Part shown: positions 19,188 through 26,999 of the stretch, piece after piece
Layout of the letters: each line of letters opens with the position of its first letter
Numbering within the stretch: the stretch's first letter is position 1
Assembly: GCF_001665605.1 (NCBI RefSeq)
Contig: NZ_LZSV01000019.1
Location: 57,594 to 121,593 of the forward strand
Direction: 5' to 3'
From: Mycobacterium sp. 852014-50255_SCH5639931
GTDB lineage: Bacteria > Actinomycetota > Actinomycetes > Mycobacteriales > Mycobacteriaceae
Length of the DNA stretch: 64,000 nt
The notes under the pieces: generated by a model
What the model saw: the letters and a program-made list of their open reading frames with translations, nothing else
The model's database searches: none
Told to the model about the DNA's origin: nothing
Program-made: the position numbers and the translations under genes

Positions 19188-20429
19188 ATGGCACCCCCCA
19201 ACATTCCCGCCGACTTCGACTTCCTTGACCCTGACGTCAACCTCGCAGGGTTGCCCGTTGAGGAACTCGCCCAGCTGCGCAAGGCGGAGCCGATCCACTG
19301 GGTCGACATCCCGGGCGGCTCGGGCGGCTTCGAGGACCACGGATACTGGCTCGTCACCAAGCACGCCGACGTCAAGGAGGTGTCGAAACGCAGCGACATC
19401 TTCTCGAGTTGGATGAACGGCGCCATCCCGACGTGGCCGCCGGAGATGAAACGGGAGCAGGTCGAACTGCAGCGCAGCGTCATGCTCAACATGGACGCAC
19501 CCCACCACACCCGGCTGCGCAAGATCATCTCCCGCGGGTTCACGCCGCGGGCCATCGGACGGCTGGAGGCCGAACTGGCCCAGCGCGCCCAGAACATCGC
19601 CAAGACCGCGGCGGCCGAGGGTAGCGGCGACTTCGTCGAGCAGGTCTCGTGCGAGCTGCCGCTGCAAGCCATCGCGGGCCTGCTCGGCGTTCCCCAAGAG
19701 GATCGCGACAAGCTCTTCCGCTGGTCCAACGAGATGACCGGTGGCACCGACCCCGAGTACGCCCACGTCGATCCCGCGCAGTCGTCCATGGAGCTGATCA
19801 CGTACGCGATGGCCATGGCCGAGGAGCGGGGCAAGAACCCCACCGACGACATCGTCACCACGCTCATCGAGGCCGACATCGAGGGCGAGAAGCTCTCGGA
19901 TGACGAGTTCGGCTTCTTCGTGGTCATGCTCGCGGTGGCGGGTAACGAGACCACTCGGAACTCGATCACCCACGGCATGATCGCCATGGCGAACAACCCC
20001 GATCAATGGGAGCTCTTCAAGAAGGAGCGCCCATCGACCACCGCCGACGAGATCATCCGGTGGGCCACTCCGGTATCGGCCTTCCAGCGCACCGCCAACG
20101 AGGACACCGAATTGGCCGGCGTGCAGATCAAGAAGGGTCAGCGGGTGGTGATGTCCTACCGGTCGGCCAATTTCGATGAAGAGGTCTTTGAAGACCCGCA
20201 CACCTTCAACATCCTGCGCGACCCGAATCCCCATGTCGGCTTCGGCGGCACCGGCGCCCACTACTGTATCGGCGCGAACCTGGCCCGCATGACCATCAAC
20301 CTGATCTTCAACGCGGTCGCCGATCACATGCCGGACCTCAAGCCGATCGGCGAGCCCGAGCGACTGCGGTCGGGTTGGCTCAACGGGATCAAGCACTGGC
20401 AGGTCGACTACACCGGCGCCACACGGTGA
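19188..20429 (+). CDS. cyp125: Cytochrome P450 CYP125, steroid C26/C27 monooxygenase
   Basis: A 413-residue P450. The I-helix motif is AGNETTRNSITHG, ExxR-type segments lie in the C-terminal half, and the heme-binding loop is GFGGTGAHYCIGANLA with Cys360. It oxidises the cholesterol/cholestenone side-chain terminus to the acid. ATG 19188 is preceded by TGAGGAGCG; the frame begins with a spurious TTG at 19164. It is the first gene of a six-gene operon (cyp125-fadE28-fadE29-chsH2-chsH1-ltp2, the igr locus) under KstR. Confidence 0.95.
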   Translation: MAPPNIPADFDFLDPDVNLAGLPVEELAQLRKAEPIHWVDIPGGSGGFEDHGYWLVTKHADVKEVSKRSDIFSSWMNGAIPTWPPEMKREQVELQRSVMLNMDAPHHTRLRKIISRGFTPRAIGRLEAELAQRAQNIAKTAAAEGSGDFVEQVSCELPLQAIAGLLGVPQEDRDKLFRWSNEMTGGTDPEYAHVDPAQSSMELITYAMAMAEERGKNPTDDIVTTLIEADIEGEKLSDDEFGFFVVMLAVAGNETTRNSITHGMIAMANNPDQWELFKKERPSTTADEIIRWATPVSAFQRTANEDTELAGVQIKKGQRVVMSYRSANFDEEVFEDPHTFNILRDPNPHVGFGGTGAHYCIGANLARMTINLIFNAVADHMPDLKPIGEPERLRSGWLNGIKHWQVDYTGATR

Positions 20430-20436
20430 CGTCCTG

Positions 20437-21450
20437 ATGGACTTCAATCTCACTGCGACGCAACAGGCCGTCGCCGATGTGGTGACGTCCGTTCTGGACC
20501 GGGATCTCAACTGGGAAGCGCTGGTCAGCGGGGGCGTGCCGGCGCTGCCGGTCCCCGAGCGTCTGGGCGGTGACGGCGTGGGCCTGCCCGAGGTCGCCAC
20601 GGTGCTGACTGAGGTGGGTCGTCACGGCGCCATCACGCCGGCGTTGGTCACGCTCGGTTTCGGCGTGGTGCCCCTGCTCGACCTGGCGTCCGATGAACAG
20701 CAGGACCGGTTCCTGGCCGGTGTCCCGAAGGGCGGCGTGTTGACGGCCGCGCTCAACGAGCCGGGGACCGCGCTGCCCGACCGGCCGTCGAGCACCTTCG
20801 CCAACGGGCGGCTGTCGGGCACCAAGGTCGGTGTTGGCTACGCCGGACAAGCGGATTGGATGATCGTCACCGCGGACAGCGCGGTCGTCGTCGTGTCGCC
20901 GAAGGCCGACGGTGTGCAGCTTGTCCAGACCCCGACGTCCAGCGACACCGATGAGTACACGGTGACGTTCGCTGACGTCGCGGTCGGTGACTCCAACGTG
21001 CTGGCGGGCGCGACGGCCCCCCGGGTCAACCAGTTGGCGCTGGCGGCAATCGGCGCGTACGCCGACGGATTGGTGGCGGGGGCGTTGCGACTCACCGCCG
21101 ACTACGTGGCCAACCGCAAGCAGTTCGGCAAGCCGCTGTCGACGTTCCAGACCGTGGCCGCCCAGCTCGCCGAGGTCTACATCGCCTCGCGCACCATCGA
21201 TTTGGCGGCGAAGTCGGTCGTGTGGCGACTGTCCGAAGGGCGGGATGCTGACGACGACCTCGATGTCCTGGGGTACTGGGTCACCTCGCAGGCGCCGCCG
21301 GTGATGCAGCTCTGCCACCACCTGCACGGCGGCATGGGAATGGACATCACCTATCCGATGCACCGGTACTACTCCACAATCAAAGACCTGACCCGGCTGC
21401 TGGGCGGGCCTTCTCATCGTCTCGACCTGGTGGGAGCGCAATGTTCATAG
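20437..21450 (+). CDS. fadE28: Acyl-CoA dehydrogenase FadE28 (ChsE1-ChsE2 subunit)
   Basis: A 337-residue short ACAD subunit: KQFGKPLSTFQTVAAQLAE and the C-terminal HLHGGMGMDITYPMHRYY. With FadE29 it forms an alpha2beta2 dehydrogenase acting on the C3 (propanoyl) side chain of the steroid CoA ester. It begins 7 bp after the cyp125 stop and overlaps fadE29 by 10 bp, consistent with obligate partners. Confidence 0.92.
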   Translation: MDFNLTATQQAVADVVTSVLDRDLNWEALVSGGVPALPVPERLGGDGVGLPEVATVLTEVGRHGAITPALVTLGFGVVPLLDLASDEQQDRFLAGVPKGGVLTAALNEPGTALPDRPSSTFANGRLSGTKVGVGYAGQADWMIVTADSAVVVVSPKADGVQLVQTPTSSDTDEYTVTFADVAVGDSNVLAGATAPRVNQLALAAIGAYADGLVAGALRLTADYVANRKQFGKPLSTFQTVAAQLAEVYIASRTIDLAAKSVVWRLSEGRDADDDLDVLGYWVTSQAPPVMQLCHHLHGGMGMDITYPMHRYYSTIKDLTRLLGGPSHRLDLVGAQCS

Positions 21451-22604
21451 ACCTGACTCCGGAGCAGCGTCAGCTGCAAGCGGAATTACGGGAATACTTT
21501 TCGAACCTGATCTCCTCCGATGAGATGAAGGCGATGGAGCAGGACCGTCACAACGAGGCCTATCGTGCGGTGATCCGGCGGATGGGCCGGGACGGCAAGC
21601 TCGGGGTCGGATGGCCAAAGGAGTTCGGCGGGTTGGGTTTCGGCCCGATCGAGCAGTCGATCTTCGTCAACGAGGCGCATCGGGCCGACGTGCCGCTGCC
21701 CGCGGTGACGTTGCAGACAGTGGGTCCCGTCCTGCAGCAATTCGGTAGCGAGGCGCAGAAGAAGAAGTTCCTGCCGGCGATCCTGGCCGGTGAGGTGCAC
21801 TTCGCGATCGGTTACACCGAGCCCGAGGCGGGAACCGATTTGGCCTCCCTGCGGACCACCGCCGTGCGTCAGGGTGACGAGTACATCGTCAATGGGCAGA
21901 AGATCTTCACCACCGGCGCTCACGACGCGGACTACATCTGGCTGGCCTGCCGCACGGATCCGGAAGCCGTGAAGCACAAGGGCATTTCGATCCTGATCGT
22001 CGACACCAAGGATCCCGGTTATTCCTGGACGCCGATCATCCTGTCCGACGGCGCCCACCACACCAACGCCACGTACTACAACGACGTGCGCGTGCCCGCG
22101 GACATGCTGGTCGGCGAGGAGAACGGCGGCTGGCGGCTGATCACCACCCAGCTCAACAACGAACGGGTCATGCTGGGCCCCGCGGGCCGTACGGCCGGCA
22201 TCTACGACCGGGTGCACGCCTGGGCGTCCAAGCCCGGCGCCGACGGGGTCACGCCGATCGACCACGCCGACGTCAAGCGGGCGCTCGGTGAGATCCACGC
22301 GATGTGGCGAATCAACGAGCTGCTGAACTGGCAGGTCGCCGCCGCGGGCGAGGACATCAACGTGGCCGATGCCGCCTCGACGAAAGTCTTTGGTACGGAG
22401 CGTATTCAGTACATCGGCCGGCTCGCCGAGGAGATCGTCGGCAAGTATGGCAACCCGGCCGAGTCGGAGACCGCCGAGCTGCTCAACTGGCTGGACTCGC
22501 AGACCAAGCGGAACCTGGTGATCACCTTCGGTGGAGGCGTGAACGAAGTGATGCGAGAAATGATCGCGGCCGCCGGCCTCAAGGTGCCGAGGGTGCCCAG
22601 GTGA
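21441..22604 (+). CDS. fadE29: Acyl-CoA dehydrogenase FadE29 (ChsE1-ChsE2 subunit)
   Basis: A 387-residue ACAD with YTEPEAGTDLASL (FAD/substrate loop), NGQKIFTTGAH, and the C-terminal ITFGGGVNEVMREMIA segment, which departs from the usual GGTNEIQR form as is typical of this paralogue. Partner of FadE28. It acts on the C22 steroid CoA intermediate. The stop overlaps the chsH2 GTG (GTGA). Confidence 0.92.
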   Translation: MFIDLTPEQRQLQAELREYFSNLISSDEMKAMEQDRHNEAYRAVIRRMGRDGKLGVGWPKEFGGLGFGPIEQSIFVNEAHRADVPLPAVTLQTVGPVLQQFGSEAQKKKFLPAILAGEVHFAIGYTEPEAGTDLASLRTTAVRQGDEYIVNGQKIFTTGAHDADYIWLACRTDPEAVKHKGISILIVDTKDPGYSWTPIILSDGAHHTNATYYNDVRVPADMLVGEENGGWRLITTQLNNERVMLGPAGRTAGIYDRVHAWASKPGADGVTPIDHADVKRALGEIHAMWRINELLNWQVAAAGEDINVADAASTKVFGTERIQYIGRLAEEIVGKYGNPAESETAELLNWLDSQTKRNLVITFGGGVNEVMREMIAAAGLKVPRVPR

Positions 22605-23554
22605 CCGACATCCAGGAAGCGATCGCGGAGATCAAGGCGGCCGGGGGTCCGAAGCCGCGCGCCGGCCGCGACCCGGTGAACCAGCCGATGATCAACAACT
22701 GGGTGGAGGCCATCGGCGACGGCAACCCGATCTACGTCGACGAGGCCGCCGCCCGCGCCGTCGGACACCCGGGAATTGTGGCCCCGCCGGCCATGATTCA
22801 GGTGTGGACCATGTTCGGCCTGAGCGGGGAACGGCCGAAGGACGACCCGATGGGGCCCATCATGCAGTTGTTCGACGACGCCGGCTACATCGGCGTCGTC
22901 GCCACGAACTGCGAGCAGACCTATCACCGCTACCTGCAGCCCGGCGAGCACGTCAGCATCACTTCGGAGATGGGCGACGTAATCGGGCCCAAGCAGACCG
23001 GTTTGGGTGAGGGCTATTTCATCAACCAGCACATCATCTGGCGGGTCGGGGACGAGGATGTCGCCGAGATGAATTGGCGCATCCTGAAATTCAGGCCGCG
23101 CGAGGCCGCTGAGCAGGCGTCGTCGGTGCCCACGGACCTCGACCCCGATGCCATGATGCGCCCCTCGTCGTCGCGCGACACGGCGTTCTTCTGGGAAGGC
23201 GTCAAGGCACACGAGCTGCGGATCCAACGGCGGCCCGACGGCAGCCTGCAGCACCCGCCGGTGCCCGCCGTGTGGCAGGACAAGGCCGCTCCGATCGACT
23301 ACGTGGTGGCGAGCGGTAAGGGCAAGCTCTTCAGTTTCGTTGTGCACCACGCACCGAAGGTGCCCGGGCGCACGCTGCCTTTCGTGATCGCGCTGGTCGA
23401 ACTCGAGGAGGGCGTGCGGATGCTCGGCGAGCTGCGCGGGGCGGACCCGGGCTCGGTGGCGATCGGAATGCCGGTGCGCGCAACCTATATCGACTTCCCG
23501 GCCGGCGACACCGGCCCCGAGTGGACCCTGTACGCATGGGAGCCAGACGCATGA
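22601..23554 (+). CDS. chsH2: ChsH2: MaoC-like hydratase subunit with C-terminal DUF35
   Basis: A 317-residue two-domain protein: residues about 1-170 form a MaoC/hotdog domain (YVDEAAARAVGHPGIVAPPAM, the usual substrate-lid region), and about 200-317 a DUF35 OB-fold (YVVASGKGKLFSFVVHH). With ChsH1 it hydrates the C22 enoyl-CoA; the DUF35 domain docks the aldolase Ltp2. The DUF35 domain shows no Zn-finger cysteines. GTG 22601 overlaps the fadE29 stop; the longer frame from 22304 is a shadow of fadE29. Confidence 0.92.
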   Translation: MTDIQEAIAEIKAAGGPKPRAGRDPVNQPMINNWVEAIGDGNPIYVDEAAARAVGHPGIVAPPAMIQVWTMFGLSGERPKDDPMGPIMQLFDDAGYIGVVATNCEQTYHRYLQPGEHVSITSEMGDVIGPKQTGLGEGYFINQHIIWRVGDEDVAEMNWRILKFRPREAAEQASSVPTDLDPDAMMRPSSSRDTAFFWEGVKAHELRIQRRPDGSLQHPPVPAVWQDKAAPIDYVVASGKGKLFSFVVHHAPKVPGRTLPFVIALVELEEGVRMLGELRGADPGSVAIGMPVRATYIDFPAGDTGPEWTLYAWEPDA

Positions 23555-23952
23555 GCGCCCCGACCATCGAAGTGGGCACCGTATTGCCGGAGCTGAAGCT
23601 GCACGGTGATCCCACGTTCATCATCTCGACGGCCCTGGCCACGCGCGACTTTCAGGACGTACACCACGACCGCGATCTGGCGCAGGCCAAGGGGTCGAAG
23701 GACATCTTCGTCAACATCCTGACCGACACCGGGCTGGTGCAGCGTTACGTCACCGACTGGGCGGGTCCGTCGGCGCTGATCAAGTCCATCGGGCTGCGGC
23801 TCGGGGTGCCGTGGTACGCCTACGACACGGTGACCTTCTCCGGTGAGGTGACCGCCGTGGACGACGGCCTGATCACGGTGAAGGTGTTCGGCCGCAACAG
23901 CCTTGGTGACCACGTCATCGCGACCGTGACCCTGAGGATGGGGGACTCCTGA
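23551..23952 (+). CDS. chsH1: ChsH1: MaoC-like enoyl-CoA hydratase catalytic subunit
   Basis: A 133-residue single hotdog domain with the hydratase-2-type segment DFQDVHHDRDLAQAKG, where the Asp/His pair supplies the catalytic residues, and FVNILTDTGLV. It pairs with ChsH2. ATG 23551 overlaps the chsH2 stop (ATGA), and its TGA overlaps the ltp2 ATG (TGATG). Length and position match Rv3541c. Confidence 0.92.
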   Translation: MSAPTIEVGTVLPELKLHGDPTFIISTALATRDFQDVHHDRDLAQAKGSKDIFVNILTDTGLVQRYVTDWAGPSALIKSIGLRLGVPWYAYDTVTFSGEVTAVDDGLITVKVFGRNSLGDHVIATVTLRMGDS

Positions 23953-25121
23953 TGTTGTCGGGTAAAGCCGCGATTGTCGGCATCGGCGCCACCGACTTCT
24001 CGAAGGACTCCGGTCGCAGCGAGCTGCGGTTGGCGGCCGAGGCGGTGCTGGACGCGTTGGACGACGCGGGTCTTTCGCCGTCCGATGTCGATGGGCTGAC
24101 CACCTTCACGATGGACACCAACAACGAGACTGCTGTCGCGCGGGCGGTCGGCATCGGTGATCTGAAGTTCTTCTCGCAGATCGGATACGGCGGCGGCGCC
24201 GCGTGCGCGACCGTCCAGCAGGCGGCGATGGCCGTCGCCACCGGAGTGGCGGACGTCGTGGTGGCGTACCGGGCATTCAACGAGCGCTCGGGCATGCGGT
24301 TCGGCCAGGTGCAGACCAGGCTGGTGGGAGATGCCCGCGCACAAGCGGATTCGACCGCCGCGGACAACTCGTTCTCCTACCCGCATGGCCTCTCGACGCC
24401 GGCCGCGCAGGTCGCCATGATCGCCCAGCGCTACATGCACCTGTCCGGTGCGACCAGCCGCGACTTCGGCGCCATCTCGGTGGCCGACCGTAAGCACGCC
24501 GCCAAGAATCCGAAGGCGTACTTCTACGAAAAGCCGATCACCATTGAGGACCACCAGAATTCGCGGTGGATCGCCGAGCCGCTGCGACTGCTGGACTGCT
24601 GCCAGGAAACCGATGGCGCGGTCGCGATCGTGGTGACTTCGCCTGAGCGCGCGCGGGACCTCAAGCAGCGGCCGGCCGTCATCGAGGCGGCATCGCAGGG
24701 CTCGAGCCCCGACCAGTACACGATGGTCAGCTACTACCGACCGGAACTGGGCCTGCCCGAGATGGGCGTGGTGGGCCAGCAGCTTTGGCAGCAATCCGGC
24801 TTGAAGCCGTCCGACATACAGACCGCCATCTTGTACGACCACTTCACGCCCTTCACGCTGATCCAGTTGGAGGAGTTGGGATTCTGCGGCAAGGGCGAGG
24901 CCAAGGACTTCATCGCCGATGGCGCGATTGAGATTGGTGGCCGGCTTCCCATCAACACGCATGGCGGTCAGCTCGGTGAGGCCTACATCCACGGCATGAA
25001 CGGCATCGCCGAGGGCGTGCGGCAATTGCGCGGCACCTCGGTGAACCCGGTCCCCGACGTCGAACACGTGCTCGTCACCGCGGGCACGGGTGTGCCCACG
25101 TCGGGCCTGATCCTGGGCTAG
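23952..25121 (+). CDS. ltp2: Ltp2: steroid retro-aldolase (thiolase-like, SCP-x type)
   Basis: A 389-residue thiolase-fold protein lacking the canonical nucleophilic Cys-Gly-Ser-Ser context. The equivalent region reads IGYGGGAACATVQQAAMAV. C-terminal segments such as NTHGGQLGEAYIHGMNG are as in DUF35-dependent aldolases. Ltp2 cleaves the 17-hydroxy C22-CoA product to androstenedione and propionyl-CoA in a complex with the ChsH2 DUF35 domain. Last gene of the igr operon; a CCCGGCTAGCCGGG palindrome follows at 25145. Confidence 0.92.
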   Translation: MLSGKAAIVGIGATDFSKDSGRSELRLAAEAVLDALDDAGLSPSDVDGLTTFTMDTNNETAVARAVGIGDLKFFSQIGYGGGAACATVQQAAMAVATGVADVVVAYRAFNERSGMRFGQVQTRLVGDARAQADSTAADNSFSYPHGLSTPAAQVAMIAQRYMHLSGATSRDFGAISVADRKHAAKNPKAYFYEKPITIEDHQNSRWIAEPLRLLDCCQETDGAVAIVVTSPERARDLKQRPAVIEAASQGSSPDQYTMVSYYRPELGLPEMGVVGQQLWQQSGLKPSDIQTAILYDHFTPFTLIQLEELGFCGKGEAKDFIADGAIEIGGRLPINTHGGQLGEAYIHGMNGIAEGVRQLRGTSVNPVPDVEHVLVTAGTGVPTSGLILG

Positions 25122-25144
25122 GCCGGGTTCTCCTTTTCGGTCAC

Positions 25145-25162
25145 CGCCCGGCTAGCCGGGCG
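25145..25162. repeat. 18-bp perfect palindrome (copy 1 of a CCCGGCTAGCCGGG element)
   Basis: CGCCCGGCTAGCCGGGCG, a perfect dyad, lies 24 bp after the ltp2 stop and 78 bp before the DUF559-like gene. It may serve as the ltp2 terminator. The same 14-bp core recurs twice beyond that gene. Confidence 0.8.
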
Positions 25163-25240
25163 CTCGGCGCTCAACGTGCGGCTGGACGGGCACTGGGCAG
25201 CTGAAGTGACGCCGGCGGTTAGGCGTGCGACCCTGCGGCG

Positions 25241-26086
25241 ATGGGTGAGCCATTTGTCGGAAGCGAAGCCATTGCGTGTGGACTCGTCACGAAGAGCCGA
25301 TTGGAAGCGCGCTACCACCGGCTTTTTCCCGGCGTCTACATCGATCGCGATGCCGAGCTCACCGCCGCGGTGCGCGCCAAGGCCGGGTGGCTGTGGAGCG
25401 GCCGCCGGGGAGTTGTCGCGGGGTTCTCGGCGGCGGTGCTACACGGGAGCAAATGGGTCGACGACACAAGAGTCGTGGAACTGATCCACACCAACCACCA
25501 TCGCTCGCCTGGAATACAGCTGCATACGGAAATCGTCGCGGCGGATGAAATCGAAATAATCGGTGGCCTGACGGTTACATCGCCGACCAGGACAGCGCTG
25601 GACCTCGGCTGCTGGTATCCGACGATGACTGCCGTGGCGGCTATTGACGCGTTGGCCGGAGCGACGGAAATCAAGGCAGCTGACGTCGAGCTGTTAGCGC
25701 GCAGGTATGCGGGACGCCGAGGCATTGCGCGAGCCCGGCGAGCAGCTGACCTCTTCGACCCCGGGGCGCAGTCTCCGAAGGAGTCATGGCTTCGAGTCGT
25801 GCTGATCGAGGCTGGCCTGCCGCGGCCCCAGACACAGATTCCGGCGCTCGACGAATTCGGCAGCGTGTTCGCGTATTTGGATATGGGGTGGGAGGAGGTC
25901 AAAGTTGCGGTGGAGTACGACGGTGAGCAGCACCGCAGCGATCGCTGGCAGTACACCTGGGATGTTCGGAGGCTGGAAACGCTCGAGCGTCTGGGTTGGA
26001 TCGTTGTAAGGGTGGTCGCGGGCGACCGGCCCGGCGACATCATTTACAGGGTTCGCGCTGCGCGTGCTCGTCGTGTGCCCGGCTAG
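25241..26086 (+). CDS. DUF559/AbiEi-like protein with Vsr-type endonuclease-like C-terminal domain
   Basis: A 281-residue protein. The N-terminal 45 residues resemble the winged-helix AbiEi-type domain (VTKSRLEARYHRLFPGVYID). The C-terminal 60 residues carry a DUF559 (PD-D/E-xK superfamily) pattern: VAVEYDGEQHR with Glu225 and Asp227, then DVRRLETLERLGWIVVRV. Such proteins are multi-copy in mycobacterial genomes, sometimes annotated as type IV antitoxins or endonucleases; the function is unproven. ATG 25241 is the only good start. The stop codon TAG lies within a palindrome. There is no equivalent at this place in the M. tuberculosis cluster (a PPE gene is there), so it is probably an insertion. 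A deleted relative is at 45258. Confidence 0.72.
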   Translation: MGEPFVGSEAIACGLVTKSRLEARYHRLFPGVYIDRDAELTAAVRAKAGWLWSGRRGVVAGFSAAVLHGSKWVDDTRVVELIHTNHHRSPGIQLHTEIVAADEIEIIGGLTVTSPTRTALDLGCWYPTMTAVAAIDALAGATEIKAADVELLARRYAGRRGIARARRAADLFDPGAQSPKESWLRVVLIEAGLPRPQTQIPALDEFGSVFAYLDMGWEEVKVAVEYDGEQHRSDRWQYTWDVRRLETLERLGWIVVRVVAGDRPGDIIYRVRAARARRVPG

Positions 26087-26096
26087 CCGGGCACAC
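26073..26096. repeat. 24-bp perfect palindrome overlapping the DUF559-like gene stop (copy 2)
   Basis: A perfect 24-bp dyad centred on GGCTAGCC with arms GTGTGCCC/GGGCACAC. The TAG of its centre is the stop codon of the gene ending at 26086. It shares the 14-bp core CCCGGCTAGCCGGG with copies at 25145 and 26108. Confidence 0.85.
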
Positions 26097-26107
26097 AACC
26101 ACGACCC

Positions 26108-26121
26108 CCCGGCTAGCCGGG
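26108..26121. repeat. 14-bp palindrome CCCGGCTAGCCGGG (copy 3)
   Basis: A third copy of the core, 11 bp after copy 2, in the gap between the convergent DUF559-like and chsH3 genes. Two adjacent stem-loops could end transcription from both sides. Confidence 0.8.
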
Positions 26122-26137
26122 CGGTCGGCGCAAGTCC

Positions 26138-26998
26138 CTACGCCGGCACCAGCTCTACGCCGCTCAAAACCACGGCGTTGTCGCGGGCAGGCGCGACGAC
26201 GCTGGCCAGCAGGCGCCCGTCTTCCTTCCAGATGCCGACATTGAGCGTCTCGCCGGGGAACGCCACACCGGCGAAGCGCGCGCCGTAGGCGGCCACCGCG
26301 CCGGCGTCGCCGTCCAGCAGCGTGTCGACGATGGCCTTGCACGTCATGCCGTACGTGCACAGGCCGTGCAGGATGGGCTGCGAAAAGCCGGCCGCCGCAG
26401 CGAATTCCGGATCGGAGTGCAGCGGGTTGCGGTCCCCGCAGAGCCGATACAGCAGCGCTTGCTGCTGCAGGATCGGCACCGCCACCTCGACATCGGGCGC
26501 GCGGTCCGGCGCCGCGTCCGACGTGGACGGCCCGCGCTCGCCGCCGAATCCGCCTTCGCCACGGGCGAAGATGGACCGCCGCTGGGTCCACAGCAGCGTG
26601 CCGTCGGGCGCGCTGACCGTCGTCTCGCTCCAGATCACCGCGGCCTTGCCCTTGTCCCAGATGTCGGTGAACCGGGTGACGGCGCGAGCGGATCCCGAGG
26701 GCGGCAGCGGTCCGGGCACCTCAACCCGTTCGCTGGCGTGCAGCACCTTGCCCAGCTCGATGTCGATGCCGGGGAATTGCACGGTCGGCGGCTTGGTCAT
26801 GTGAAAGGACGCCGCCACGTTGCCGAACGTCGGCAGGACCTGCGGTGTGTCGTCAACGAGGTAGCGCAGTTCGCGCGGGTCCATCGGATCCTTGCCGGCC
26901 CCCAACGCCAATTGGTAGAGCTGCACATCGCTGCTCGTCCAGGCGAATTCGATGGGGTCCAGCTCGGCGGCCAGCGCGACGTCTACATCGATAGGCAT
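26138..26998 (-). CDS. hsd4B: Steroid enoyl-CoA hydratase (Hsd4B/ChsH3, MaoC type)
   Basis: A 286-residue double-hotdog hydratase-2. The hydratase-2 motif appears as LYRLCGDRNPLHSDPEFAAA with the catalytic Asp and His, followed by FSQPILHGLCTYG. The orthologue Rv3538 hydrates side-chain enoyl-CoA esters (C24). ATG 26998 lies 2 bp from the kstD stop, so it is in one transcript with kstD. The older name hsd4B is misleading because no dehydrogenase domain is present. Confidence 0.9.
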   Translation of the reverse strand: MPIDVDVALAAELDPIEFAWTSSDVQLYQLALGAGKDPMDPRELRYLVDDTPQVLPTFGNVAASFHMTKPPTVQFPGIDIELGKVLHASERVEVPGPLPPSGSARAVTRFTDIWDKGKAAVIWSETTVSAPDGTLLWTQRRSIFARGEGGFGGERGPSTSDAAPDRAPDVEVAVPILQQQALLYRLCGDRNPLHSDPEFAAAAGFSQPILHGLCTYGMTCKAIVDTLLDGDAGAVAAYGARFAGVAFPGETLNVGIWKEDGRLLASVVAPARDNAVVLSGVELVPA

Positions 26999-26999
26999 A

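Noticed and set aside
22304..23554. Longer ChsH2 starting within fadE29
   Set aside because: The extension is an Arg-rich shadow of fadE29; GTG 22601 overlaps the fadE29 stop and gives the known family N terminus.
25122..26121. CRISPR-like interpretation of the repeated CCCGGCTAGCCGGG palindromes
   Set aside because: Only three copies with unequal, unrelated spacing (a gene lies between two of them); no array.
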